Source: Dehalococcoidia bacterium (GTDB lineage Bacteria > Chloroflexota > Dehalococcoidia > Tepidiformales > Tepidiformaceae). Taken from it: a stretch of DNA of 64,000 bases. The stretch lies in NCBI GenBank assembly GCA_020847985.1, contig JADLBC010000003.1, positions 62,001 through 126,000 on the forward strand. Reading direction: 5' to 3'. The notes under the pieces were generated by a model that saw nothing but the letters and a program-made list of their open reading frames with translations, had not been told where the DNA came from and searched no databases. Below are positions 56,559 through 64,000 of this stretch, one piece after another (positions within the stretch are counted from its first letter, which is position 1; every line of letters begins with the position of its first letter). The position numbers and the translations under genes are program-made.

Positions 56559-56800
56559 TCGGCGCCAGAGACACACGATTCGCCTGCTGAGATAGCGACA
56601 GCGGAGGCGATTCGATGCCAATGGTTGCAGGCGAATGAGAAATGCATATGACCGCCACGGTCGGCTCGTCGCCGCACTGGGCACCGAACACCGGGACGCC
56701 TCCGGATGCGTCGCGAAGGGGCTGGCGCTACGCTTCGCGGAGAATCTCGCCCGGCTGCTCCATGAGCGCGTGCCTCGGCGGTCTCAGGCGGCCACGCCGT
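56559..56800. other. Intergenic region with a weak open frame
   Basis: A frame from ATG 56635 reads MRNAYDRHGRLVAALGTEHR and on through GLALRFAENLARLLHERVP for about 55 codons, with moderate third-position GC but no ribosome site. It then runs antisense into the DUF4202 gene. It could be a gene remnant. Nothing else is recognisable. Confidence 0.35.
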
Positions 56801-57385
56801 TCACGCCAATGCCGCTGCCACCAACTCCCGCTCCGCCGGTGGCAATGCCAGTTCCAGCGCCAGCTCCCGCGCGCGCGGACTCATCTTCTTCCATGTCTTT
56901 TGGAGCACGGTCACGAGCTTTTCGCGCTCCATGCGGCCCGCGACGTCGCCCAGCTGGAGCTCGAGGAACACCAGGCAGAGCGCGTCCTCCAGCGCCTGCG
57001 CGTCCTCGTCGCGGCCGAGCAGTTCCTTGCGGATGAGCATGCCCACGCGCGCCACCAACTCCTCATCGTAGCCCGCCTCCCGCAGGATGCCGCCCGCGCT
57101 CTCGGCGTGGAACCGCGCCAGCTCCGTCCGCCAGCGCAGATACCCCGTGCGACCCTCCGGTTGGCTCGTGCGCGGCGATTCCCAACGGCGGATGTGCTGC
57201 GCCCGCGCCGCCAGCAGCAACGCCTCCGGCGCCCCCGGCCGCAGCCGCTCCATCCACGCCGTCATCATCTCCGCGTGCACCAGCTCCTTCGGCCGTGGCC
57301 CCGAGGGCGTGGGCAGGAGGTTGGGGTCGGCCGCGTTCGCGGCGTCGATCGCGGCGATGGCTTTCGCGAAGCGCGCTTCGTTCAC
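56801..57385 (-). CDS. DUF4202 family protein
   Basis: 194 residues, the usual family length. VNEARFAKAIAAIDAANAADPN, PKELVHAEMMTAWMERLRPGAPEALLLAARAQHIRRWESPR, GYLRWRTELARFHAE, LEDALCLVFLELQ and TWKKMSPRARELAL are the family hallmarks. The spaced His/Glu/Asp (AxxQHIRRW, FHAE, ED) resemble an HD-like metal site. Function unknown. TACGAT lies 6 nt before the GTG (leaderless). Confidence 0.92.
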   Translation of the reverse strand: MNEARFAKAIAAIDAANAADPNLLPTPSGPRPKELVHAEMMTAWMERLRPGAPEALLLAARAQHIRRWESPRTSQPEGRTGYLRWRTELARFHAESAGGILREAGYDEELVARVGMLIRKELLGRDEDAQALEDALCLVFLELQLGDVAGRMEREKLVTVLQKTWKKMSPRARELALELALPPAERELVAAALA

Positions 57386-57479
57386 CGCCGTATCGTAGCG
57401 CCTGTCACGCCCGATCGGCGGCGATATCCGGGCCCGCCGGCCGCACGCCGTGCCCGCGAACAACCGCACATTGGAAGTG

Positions 57480-57998
57480 ATGCAGACGGTGCGATCGGTA
57501 CTGGGGAGTGCGAGGATGTGGCTGGCGGTTGGCGCCGCCGCCGGCGTGAGCCTGGGCGTGGTGGCGTGCTCCGGGGACGATTCCACCGGCGAGTCACGGG
57601 CCGCGTCCACACTCACGCTCCAGGAGTTGAACTCGCACTCCTGCGGCGTGCCCGCGGGCGCCATCAGCGTGCGGCTCGCCGATTGCGCGGTGAGCCCCGT
57701 GGGCGCCGCGGCCGCCGGGCCCATCAGCTTCCACGCCATCCCGCCGACCGCCGCCGAGAACGGTGGCGCCCTGCGCGAACTCATCATCGCCCGCCGCGAG
57801 ACCCCCGGCGCCCCCGCGACGGAGGTCGCCGCCATCCGCGAAGTGCTCGCCGACCGCCCGCGCGACCTCTCCGTCGAACTTCCCGCCGGCGACTACGAGC
57901 TGCAGTGCCGCGTGGCCGAAGCAGGCCCGCGGGAGACGCGCGTCTTCGTGACGACGGCCACCGTCCCGCTCACGGTCAACGCCGCGCCCGCGCGGTAG
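57480..57998 (+). CDS. Small lipoprotein, unknown
   Basis: 172 residues. Signal peptide with lipobox GVVAC (about residue 29), then a Ser/Thr-rich region and a beta-rich domain (LTLQELNSHSCGVPAGAISVRLADCAVS, DLSVELPAGDYELQCRVAEAGPRETRVFVTTATVPLTV) with three Cys. The region before ATG 57480 (TTGGAAG) is too close to be a good ribosome site; GTG 57450 is the alternative. Extracytoplasmic binding protein by inference. Confidence 0.7.
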   Translation: MQTVRSVLGSARMWLAVGAAAGVSLGVVACSGDDSTGESRAASTLTLQELNSHSCGVPAGAISVRLADCAVSPVGAAAAGPISFHAIPPTAAENGGALRELIIARRETPGAPATEVAAIREVLADRPRDLSVELPAGDYELQCRVAEAGPRETRVFVTTATVPLTVNAAPAR

Positions 57999-58096
57999 GG
58001 GCCGGTTCATATCGGGGTCAGCACGGAAGGCGTCATCGGCCCGGGCGGTTCACGGACTGACAGCGGGGAATGTACGCCTGGCCCGAAGCCGGCCCG

Positions 58097-59560
58097 TTAG
58101 CGCGGCTGGCGCGCGGGCTCGGCCCCGACGCGGCTCAGCATCCCCGAGAGGTTCTCGGGCGTGAACGGCTTCTGCAGCAGCCCCGCGATCGAGCGCTTCA
58201 TCACGTCGTCGATATGCTGGTCGGCCGCGTACCCCGTGCAGAGCACCACCGGCAGGTCCGAACGCAGCGCGCTCAGCTCGTGGAACACCTCGCGACCGTT
58301 CATTCCCGGCATCACGAGGTCCAGCAGCACGGCCGCGAACCGCCCGGGCCGCGCGCGCACCAGCTCCACCGCCACCGACCCGCTCCCCACTTCGACCACG
58401 TTGTAGCCGAGGCGCGCGAGCGTCGCGCTCACGCTTTTGCGCGTCAGGTCGTCGTCATCGACCACGAGCACGAGGTTGCCATCGCCCGCATCGGCCCCCG
58501 AAGGCGCGTCCGGCACATCCTGCGCGTTCGGCAGCGAGATGATGAAGGTCGCGCCCCGCCCGGGAGGCGACTGCAGCTGCACATCGCCTCCGTGCCCGCG
58601 CACGATGCCAAACGTAATCGCCAGCCCGAGGCCCGTGCCGATACCCGGTGCCTTCGTCGTAAAGAACGGTTCGAAGATGCGCGCCTGCACCGATTCGGGC
58701 ACGCCCGAGCCCGTGTCGCTGATGAGCAGCCGCACGCGCTCATCCTCGGCGGCCAGGCGAATGGTGACCACACCGCCATCGTGCACGGCATCGCGCGCGT
58801 TCAGCACGACGTTCAGCACGGCCTGCTGCAGCTGCGCGAAATCGCCCTCCACGTAGACGGGCGCCTCCGGGAGGATGAGCTCGGCTTCGACCCCGTTTCC
58901 GAAGGTCGGCGCGGCGAGGCGCACCGTCTCCGAGACTACGTCGCGCAGATCCAGCCGCACGAAGCGCGCCAGCCCGCCGCGACTGAAGGCGAGCAGCCGC
59001 CCGGCGATATCGGCGCCCCGGCGCGCGGCCTGTTCGATGTTGTAGACCTGCTCGCGCGATTCCTCGTCCAGCCCATCACTCAGCTTGAGCAGCCCGGCGA
59101 ACCCGAGGATGGCCGCGAGGAGATTGTTGAAGTCGTGCGCGACGCCCCCCGCGAGCGTGCCCAGCGCTTCCATCTTCTGCGCCTGCACGGCCGCCTGGTC
59201 GGCGGTGAAACGCTCGGCCGCGCTCGTCGTGACACACACCAGCACGGGAATCCCCGGCGTGAATTCGGCCGGCCCCGCCCGCCAGGCGAGCGGGATGCGC
59301 GCACCCATCGGCCCGATGAGCGCGCGCGAAAGGCCCCCCGGCGCTGAACGCAGCGCCGCGGCGAATGTGCTCGTGGTCTCTTCAGCGGCTTCGAGGATGC
59401 TCGCGATGGGTGTGCCCGCGAGCTGCTGGCGCGACATGCCCAGCAGCCGTGCCGCCGGTTCGTTCACATGAACGATGCGGTCGGAATCATCGAGAACGAA
59501 GACGGCGTCCCCGATCGCGTCGAGGGCGGCCGCGGCGGCCTGAGGCAAACTAGGCGCCAT
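58097..59560 (-). CDS. Cytosolic hybrid PAS histidine kinase with receiver domain
   Basis: 487 residues. PAS (~8-110, AIGDAVFVLDDSDRIVHVNEPAARLLGM), HisKA with His in GGVAHDFNNLLAAILGFAGL (~140), HATPase (NVVLNARDAVHDGG, DTGSGVP, FFTTKAPGIGTGLGLAI) and a C-terminal receiver (VLVVDDDDLTRKS, phosphoacceptor Asp in AVLLDLVMPGMNG, Thr in VVLCTGYA, Lys in LLQKPF). No membrane helix. AGGAG lies 7 nt before the ATG. Its core resembles the giant PAS kinase, whose missing receiver it might resemble in function. Confidence 0.94.
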   Translation of the reverse strand: MAPSLPQAAAAALDAIGDAVFVLDDSDRIVHVNEPAARLLGMSRQQLAGTPIASILEAAEETTSTFAAALRSAPGGLSRALIGPMGARIPLAWRAGPAEFTPGIPVLVCVTTSAAERFTADQAAVQAQKMEALGTLAGGVAHDFNNLLAAILGFAGLLKLSDGLDEESREQVYNIEQAARRGADIAGRLLAFSRGGLARFVRLDLRDVVSETVRLAAPTFGNGVEAELILPEAPVYVEGDFAQLQQAVLNVVLNARDAVHDGGVVTIRLAAEDERVRLLISDTGSGVPESVQARIFEPFFTTKAPGIGTGLGLAITFGIVRGHGGDVQLQSPPGRGATFIISLPNAQDVPDAPSGADAGDGNLVLVVDDDDLTRKSVSATLARLGYNVVEVGSGSVAVELVRARPGRFAAVLLDLVMPGMNGREVFHELSALRSDLPVVLCTGYAADQHIDDVMKRSIAGLLQKPFTPENLSGMLSRVGAEPARQPR

Positions 59561-59740
59561 GCCGGCGCTCCTGGCCGGCCAGGCCGGTCGCGGGCACCGT
59601 CAGTAGGCGTGGACGGCGCGTTTGGGGGGGCATCCGCATGTCCAACTTCTATCTCGCTCTGGCGAATTGTACTCATTCCTCTCCGTTTGACGAGAGGTAA
59701 ACCCCTGAAAAGCAAAACTTAGGTGTTTCCGCTATCAGGA
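59561..59740. other. Upstream region of the hybrid kinase
   Basis: Minus-strand -10 box TACAAT at 59671-59666, with a CCTCTC / GAGAGG dyad (59678-59697) over the -35 position. This gives a leader of about 100 nt containing a run of seven C. It is AT-richer than its flanks. No gene seen. Confidence 0.45.
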
Positions 59741-60331
59741 TTACACAGCCGGGATTGGTTTTTCCTCCGCCGCCTCGCCAAGCGCCGCGCAGTAGACGGT
59801 GATCATCTCGTGCAACGCCGCGCGCGGCGTCCCTCCCAGGCGAAATTGCCCCGCCAGTTCGAGCGTCACATACCCGTGCACCAATGACCACAAGGATTGC
59901 GCCGCATTCAACTGCCGTTCCTCCGGTGCTATCGCCGCTACCGCTTCCAATAACGGCGCGCTCGCCCGTTCACCATGGACCGCATCCACCACGTGCGCAT
60001 CCGGACACGGACCCAGTGCCAGCGAGAACAACGCCGGACATCGTAATGCGAAATCGATGTACCCATCCGCGATCGCGTGCATCCGGTCGAGCGCACTGGC
60101 GTCGGGCGGTGTCGCCGCCACCAATGCCGTTCCCAGTTCGTCCAACCCCGCCGCGATCAACGCCCGGATGAGCGCATCCCGCCCCTCCACGTATTCATAG
60201 AGCGATGGTGCCCGCACGCCCAGGCGGCGCGCCACTTCGCGCATCGCCAGCCCCTCCGGGCCCGCCTCCTCCAGGATCGCCCGCGCGGTATCGATCACCG
60301 CCTGCCGGTTGATGCGCGAAGGATGAGGCAT
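59741..60331 (-). CDS. TetR-family transcriptional regulator
   Basis: 196 residues. N-terminal HTH: RQAVIDTARAILEEAGPEGLAMREVARRLGVRAPSLYEYVEGRDALIRAL; the C-terminal ligand domain (LNAAQSLWSLVHGYVTLELAG) is the TetR_C_33/WHG type. It is divergent from the reductase gene, and the shared gap holds an inverted repeat at both start sites. TATGCT lies 7 nt before the ATG (leaderless), overlapping the operator, so it probably represses itself and its neighbour. Confidence 0.93.
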   Translation of the reverse strand: MPHPSRINRQAVIDTARAILEEAGPEGLAMREVARRLGVRAPSLYEYVEGRDALIRALIAAGLDELGTALVAATPPDASALDRMHAIADGYIDFALRCPALFSLALGPCPDAHVVDAVHGERASAPLLEAVAAIAPEERQLNAAQSLWSLVHGYVTLELAGQFRLGGTPRAALHEMITVYCAALGEAAEEKPIPAV

Positions 60332-60385
60332 GCCTAACAGCATAAGGGTTGACGTTCCGTGGCGAAACCGTACGATGTTAGGCAT
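60330..60385. promoter_or_regulatory. Divergent promoters with paired TetR half-sites
   Basis: Plus promoter: TTGACG (60349-60354), 16-bp spacer, TACGAT (60371-60376). Minus promoter: -10 TATGCT (60344-60339). ATGCCTAACA (60330-60339) and its inverse TGTTAGGCAT (60376-60385) mark the transcription start of each gene, 46 bp apart centre to centre: the expected layout for TetR-type control. Confidence 0.75.
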
Positions 60386-60403
60386 CACCCCCAGGGAGCA
60401 CCC

Positions 60404-60838
60404 ATGGCCTCCTATGCCCGCCCCGGTTTCTTCATGCGCACCATCGCCGGCCGCTTCATGACGACGCTCGTGAAGGCTGGCTTCAGCCCCCGCGGCGCGA
60501 ACATCCTCGCCGTCCGCGGCCGCACCTCCGGGCAGATTCGCCAGGTCCCCGTGAACCCGCTCACCGTCGCCGGCGTCACCTACCTGGTCGCGCCGCGCGG
60601 CGATACGCACTGGGTTCGCAACATCCGCGCCGCCGGCGAAGCACGCCTGGTCCGTGGCCGCCACGCCCGCGACATCCGCGTGGTCGAAGTCGCCGATGCC
60701 GAGAAGCCCCTGCTCCTGCGCGAATACCTGCGCCGCTGGCACCGCGAAACCAGCTGGCAGTTCAACCTCACCGAACACGCGACCGACGCCGAACTCGCGG
60801 CCGCCGCGCCCCGGCACCCCGTTTTCCGCGTGCTCTAA
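60404..60838 (+). CDS. F420/quinone-type nitroreductase family protein (Ddn-like)
   Basis: 144 residues. Split beta-barrel pattern of the DUF385/Ddn family: RGRTSGQIRQVPVNPLTVAGVTYLVAPRGDTHWVRNIRAAGEARLVRGRH and a terminal HPVFRV. Members use F420H2 to reduce quinones or nitro compounds at the membrane; cofactor use here is inferred. AGGGAG lies just before ATG 60404. Controlled by the divergent TetR regulator through the shared operator. Confidence 0.88.
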   Translation: MASYARPGFFMRTIAGRFMTTLVKAGFSPRGANILAVRGRTSGQIRQVPVNPLTVAGVTYLVAPRGDTHWVRNIRAAGEARLVRGRHARDIRVVEVADAEKPLLLREYLRRWHRETSWQFNLTEHATDAELAAAAPRHPVFRVL

Positions 60839-60890
60839 CGGCGTCACGGCGAGGGGCGTTGCGCGCGAAAGGCCCGGCTATACTTGGCCG

Positions 60891-63632
60891 GTGGCAGCCA
60901 ATCCCGCGAAACCCCGCCTCGTCATCCTCGATTCGCACGGCATCCTCTTCCGCGCCTTTTTCGCGCTCTCCAACGTCGAAAGGCCGCTGATGACCTCGAA
61001 GGGCGAACTCACCTTCGCCACCCACGGCTACGCCGAGACCCTCATCCGCGTCCTCGACCAGCTCAAGCCCACGCATATCTGCGCCGCCTGGGATGCCGGC
61101 GGCAAGACCTTCCGCCACGAAGCCAGCGACGCCTACAAGGCCACCCGCCGCGAAACCCCGTCCGAGCTCATCGTCCAGATGGCCCGCGTCCGCCAGATGC
61201 TCGACGCCTTCGGCATCCCCATCTTCGAACAGCCCGGCTTCGAGGCCGACGACGTCGCCGGGACCATCGCCCGCATGGCCGCCGAGGCCGGCGTCGAGAC
61301 CTACATCGCAACCCTCGATACCGACCTCGTGCAGCTCGTGAAGCCCGGCATCAGCCTCTTCATGTTCCGCCCCTACCAGCGCGACACCGTCATCTACGAC
61401 GAAGCCAGGGCCGCCGAGCGCTGGGGCTTCAGCCCGCGCTACATGATCGATTTCAAGGCCCTCAAAGGCGACACCAGCGACAACGTCGAGGGCATCAAGG
61501 GCATCGGCGAAAAGACCGCGACCGACCTCATTCGCCAGTTCGGCGATGTCGCCGCCATCTACGAGCACATCGGCGAAACCAAAGGCGCCCTCCGCAAGAA
61601 GCTCGAAGAAGGCGAAGCCGTCGCCCGCCGCAACGTCGATCTCGTCACCATCCACACCGACCTCCCCGTCGCCTTCGACCTCGAAGGCTGCCGCGTCCAG
61701 GATTTCGACCGCGACACCGTGATGGCCCTCTTCCGCGAGCTCGAATTCCGCGTGCTCGCCCAGCGGCTCGATGAGGTGCTGGCGACGCTCCCCACCGCGC
61801 GCAAGGCCACGCCCACCATCGAAGTGGCCACCAGCTACCGCGCCGTCACGGACGAAGCCGCCCTCGCCGAACTCGTGGCCAGGCTGCGCGAGGTGGGCCA
61901 TTTCGGCTTCGCGGCTTTCTCCACCGCGGGCGATACGCAGCACCCGCTGCTCCTCGGCCTCTCCTTCGCGCCCACCGCCGGCGAAGCGTGGTACGTGCCC
62001 GTCGGCCACGCCCCTCGCCTCGATGAGCCCGCCACGCAGCTGCCGCGTGCGCGTGTGTTCGAAGCCCTCGGCCCGCTGCTCGCCGACCCGGCGCTGACAA
62101 AGACCACCTATGGCACGAAGTACCTGGAGCACCTCCTCGAACGTGCGGGCATGACGCTCGCCGGCGCGACGTTCGATGTCGCGATCGCCGCCTTCCTCCT
62201 CGGCGAAACCTCATCCCTGCTCAATGCCCTCTGCAACGAACGGCTCGGCATCGAAATGGTGGGCCTTGCGTCACTCACCGGGACGGGCCGCAACACCGTG
62301 TCGCTCGCCCAGGTCGAAATCGCCCGCGTCGCCGAATACGGCTGCCAGCAGGCCGAGATGCTGCTCCGCGTTCGCCCCCAGCTCGAGGAGCAGCTGCACG
62401 AACGCGGACAATGGGCCCTCTTCGCCGAGATGGAACTCCCGCTCGTCGATGTCCTCTATCGCATGGAGCGCCACGGCGTCGCGCTCGATATCGCCGTCCT
62501 GCGCGATATCGCCCACTCCATGACGGGCGACATCGCCCGCGCCGAACGCGAGATCTACGATCTCGTCGGCCACGAATTCAACATCGGCAGCCCCCAGCAG
62601 CTCAGCGACGTGCTCTTCCGCGAACTCGGCCTCCCCAAGAGCCGCAAGACCACCCAGGGCTACAGCACCGACCAGCGCGCCCTCGAAGGCCTGCGCGCCG
62701 TGAGCCCCATCATCGACCTCATCTTCGAATACCGCGGGCTCACCAAGCTGAAGTCCACCTATTGCGACGCCCTCCCCGGCACCGTCGCCGAAGACGGCCG
62801 CATCCACACCGACTTCCAGCAGACCGTCGCCGCCACGGGCCGCCTGAGCAGCAACAACCCGAACCTCCAGAACATCCCCGTGCGCGAGGACCGCGGCCGC
62901 GAAATTCGCCGCGCCTTCGTCGCTGCCCGCTTCGATGACCCCTGGTTCGTCGCCGCCGACTACTCCCAGATCGAACTGCGCGTGCTCGCCCACGTCACCC
63001 GCGACCAGGGCCTCATCGATGCCTTCCTCGCCGACCAGGACATCCACCGCGCGACCGCCGCGAAGGTGTACGCCGTCGAACCCGGCGAAGTCACCCGCCA
63101 GATGCGCGATACCGCGAAGATGGTGAACTTCGGCATCGCCTACGGCATGGGCGAATTCGGCCTCGCCAGCCGCACCGGCATGTCCCGCGACGAGGCCGAG
63201 GCGTTCATCAAGTCCTACTTCGCCAACTTCCCCGGCATCGCCGAATGGCAGCAGCGCACCCTCGCCTTCACCCGCGAAAAGGGGTACGCCGAGACCGTTT
63301 TCGGGCGCCGCCGCTACCTCCCCGCCATCCACAGCTCCAACTTCCAGGTCCGCTCCGCCGCCGAACGCGAAGGCATCAACATGCCGATCCAGGGCACTGC
63401 CGCCGACATCATCAAGGTCGCGATGATCGATGTGGACGCCGAGGTGCGCGAGCGCCAGCTGCGCAGCCGCATGATCCTCCAGGTCCACGACGAGCTCATT
63501 TTCGAATGCCCCGCCGATGAAGTGGACGCCATCCGCGAACTCGCCGTCCGCCGCATGCGCTCCGCCCTGGAGATGAATGTGCCCCTCAAGGTCGACCTCA
63601 AGCAGGGCCGGAACTGGGGCGAGATGGAGTGA
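60891..63632 (+). CDS. polA: DNA polymerase I, proofreading-inactive
   Basis: 913 residues. The 5'-nuclease domain (~1-290) has LDSHGILFRAFFALS and ALKGDTSDNVEGIKGIGEKTA. The 3'-5' exonuclease-like domain (~310-490) lacks the catalytic DxE (here FGFAAFSTAGD) and the later Asp (KYLEHLL instead of KYD), so it is dead, as in Taq. The polymerase domain has ATGRLSSNNPNLQNIP, ADYSQIELRVLAH, DTAKMVNFGIAYGM (O-helix Phe) and VHDELIFE. It fills gaps and removes primers. GTG start with TATACT 6 nt upstream (leaderless). Confidence 0.97.
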   Translation: MAANPAKPRLVILDSHGILFRAFFALSNVERPLMTSKGELTFATHGYAETLIRVLDQLKPTHICAAWDAGGKTFRHEASDAYKATRRETPSELIVQMARVRQMLDAFGIPIFEQPGFEADDVAGTIARMAAEAGVETYIATLDTDLVQLVKPGISLFMFRPYQRDTVIYDEARAAERWGFSPRYMIDFKALKGDTSDNVEGIKGIGEKTATDLIRQFGDVAAIYEHIGETKGALRKKLEEGEAVARRNVDLVTIHTDLPVAFDLEGCRVQDFDRDTVMALFRELEFRVLAQRLDEVLATLPTARKATPTIEVATSYRAVTDEAALAELVARLREVGHFGFAAFSTAGDTQHPLLLGLSFAPTAGEAWYVPVGHAPRLDEPATQLPRARVFEALGPLLADPALTKTTYGTKYLEHLLERAGMTLAGATFDVAIAAFLLGETSSLLNALCNERLGIEMVGLASLTGTGRNTVSLAQVEIARVAEYGCQQAEMLLRVRPQLEEQLHERGQWALFAEMELPLVDVLYRMERHGVALDIAVLRDIAHSMTGDIARAEREIYDLVGHEFNIGSPQQLSDVLFRELGLPKSRKTTQGYSTDQRALEGLRAVSPIIDLIFEYRGLTKLKSTYCDALPGTVAEDGRIHTDFQQTVAATGRLSSNNPNLQNIPVREDRGREIRRAFVAARFDDPWFVAADYSQIELRVLAHVTRDQGLIDAFLADQDIHRATAAKVYAVEPGEVTRQMRDTAKMVNFGIAYGMGEFGLASRTGMSRDEAEAFIKSYFANFPGIAEWQQRTLAFTREKGYAETVFGRRRYLPAIHSSNFQVRSAAEREGINMPIQGTAADIIKVAMIDVDAEVRERQLRSRMILQVHDELIFECPADEVDAIRELAVRRMRSALEMNVPLKVDLKQGRNWGEME

Positions 63633-63639
63633 CGCGCCC

Positions 63640-63659
63640 GGGCGGCGGTAAAGCCGCCC
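63640..63659 (+). terminator. Hairpin after polA
   Basis: GGGCGGC / GCCGCCC stem with loop GGTAAA, 7 nt after the polA stop codon. No T tract follows; the next bases begin a promoter. Confidence 0.5.
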
Positions 63660-63662
63660 TGA

Positions 63663-63697
63663 CTTGAAATGCGACACCATTGTCGTGTAATTTCAAG
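63663..63697 (+). promoter_or_regulatory. Promoter with nested palindromes upstream of the last gene
   Basis: TTGAAA (63664-63669), 16-bp spacer, TGTAAT (63686-63691). The outer dyad is CTTGAAAT / ATTTCAAG (63663-63670 / 63690-63697) and the inner dyad CGACA-CCAT-TGTCG (63672-63685) lies within the spacer, a likely operator. It is markedly AT-rich against its surroundings. Confidence 0.6.
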
Positions 63698-63871
63698 GAG
63701 AACCACGGGGGAGTAACCACCGCCCACCCCGGGCGGTGCCGGGCCGTCAGTACGCGCCTTCCAGCGCCGGCCCCGCAGGCGAAGCACCTTCGCCCGGTGA
63801 GACCCTGGCTCATCCATTTTGGATGCGGCCAGGTGTTGTCCACACCGGGACCGCGGGAAGGTGCATCCCCA
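63698..63871 (+). ncRNA. Structured 5' leader, unassigned
   Basis: About 174 nt between promoter and start codon with three well-formed stems: CACCGCCC/GGGCGGTG (63718-63738), GGCGAAG-CAC-CTTCGCC (63778-63794), and CCTGGC-CATCC/GGATG-GCCAGG (63804-63833). A GGTGT/ACACC stem (63832-63846) competes with the last. A CACC at 63843 could pair with the GGTG of the ribosome site. No known riboswitch consensus was recognised. Confidence 0.4.
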
Positions 63872-64000
63872 ATGCTGGACGAACTGCTCGACCTCTTCGA
63901 ACGCGACCGCAAGCCCGGTTCGACGCGCCCCGCCGGCGGCCTGCGCGGCCGCCTCAGCCGCCTCTTCGGCGGAGGCGGCGCATCGCACGATGACGACACC
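63872..64000 (+). CDS. Start of an unidentified gene, partial
   Basis: 43 codons visible (MLDELLDLFERDRKPGSTRP...), open to the window end. GGGAAGGTG lies about 9 nt before the ATG. A short acidic helix is followed by a Gly/Arg-rich stretch (GGLRGRLSRLFGGGG) and acidic residues. Too little remains to assign a family. It has a regulated-looking promoter and a long leader. Confidence 0.65.
   Translation, partial: MLDELLDLFERDRKPGSTRPAGGLRGRLSRLFGGGGASHDDDT

Noticed and set aside
53980-56691. 903-codon frame antisense to the MrfA-like helicase
   Set aside because: Shadow of a verified helicase frame; extends into repeat DNA at its start.
63698-63871. ydaO (c-di-AMP) or cobalamin riboswitch
   Set aside because: Isolated resemblances (ACGGGGGA, GGGAAGGTG) without the ordered conserved core of either class.
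1-64000. Insertion sequences, prophage genes, tRNA or rRNA
   Set aside because: No transposase, integrase, terminal repeats of IS type, cloverleaf or rRNA-like sequence was recognised on either strand.

Overview
The window is about 70% GC and densely coded on both strands, with short intergenic gaps. The gene content fits a free-living bacterium with a simple, probably monoderm envelope: lipoproteins, a LysM protein, PBP1A and C-terminally anchored secreted proteins are present, and no outer-membrane machinery is visible. An F420/quinone-type reductase, a MshA-like glycosyltransferase, DUF4202, a proofreading-dead PolA and a -10 box placed 6-8 nt before many start codons (leaderless promoters) suggest Chloroflexota, perhaps near Dehalococcoidia/Tepidiforma. 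That assignment is inference. No rRNA, tRNA, CRISPR array or insertion sequence was seen.

Layout. 1-9.8 kb: membrane and coiled-coil proteins, a cupredoxin, a GAF-NarL two-component pair, DinB-like protein plus a dihydropteroate-synthase-like gene, a HEAT protein and an M23 lipoprotein. 9.9-12.6 kb: a minus-strand copper-handling operon (membrane protein, lipoprotein, SCO1, double PCuAC). 12.8-22.7 kb: housekeeping and repair (proB, pth, ogt, rnhB, yraN), a RelA/SpoT-domain protein with a small partner, a Zn-finger/LysM membrane protein, glycosyltransferase, enoyl-CoA hydratase. 23-29 kb: methyltransferase, a VbhA-like/Fic pair, ilvBN, a Cu/Zn superoxide dismutase and a paralogue that has lost its metal ligands. 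29.1-30.3 kb: an AT-richer patch of broken genes. 30.4-42.2 kb: haem-copper-oxidase-like protein, Fpg, AMIN-like lipoprotein, PIG-L deacetylase, SDR, two convergent methyltransferases, PBP1A, GDPD. 42.2-53.5 kb: a 1,698-residue kinase with about twelve PAS domains, then a PAAR-like protein, a lytic transglycosylase-like protein and a Pycsar-TM-like protein in a row, an oxidoreductase and regulators. 53.7-64 kb: PRC-barrel-like protein, an MrfA-like helicase under a putative LexA box, DUF4202, a hybrid kinase, a TetR/reductase divergent pair sharing an operator, polA, and the start of a gene with a structured leader.

The strongest unexplained signal is intergenic. About 18 gaps carry short tandem arrays from seven unrelated sequence families, and every family has exactly a 7-nt period. 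They are named here H1 (GGGAACT/GGGAACC), H2 (ACTCAGC), H3 (CTCGAGG), H4 (purine-rich, GAGAAAA/GAGGAAG), H5 (GAGGAAT), H6 (CGGCTGT) and H7 (TAGCTGT/TGGCTAT). The arrays surround a roughly 40-bp GC-rich core with arms GGCAACCCC and GGGGTTGCC, and mixed elements follow one order: H4 - H5/H3 - core - H2 - H1. Other elements are symmetric (array - hairpin - inverted array) and sit at gene ends like decorated terminators. They supply stop codons and C-terminal tails to several genes, and one three-part module is triplicated at 108-bp spacing. They resemble in kind the heptanucleotide STRR repeats of filamentous cyanobacteria.
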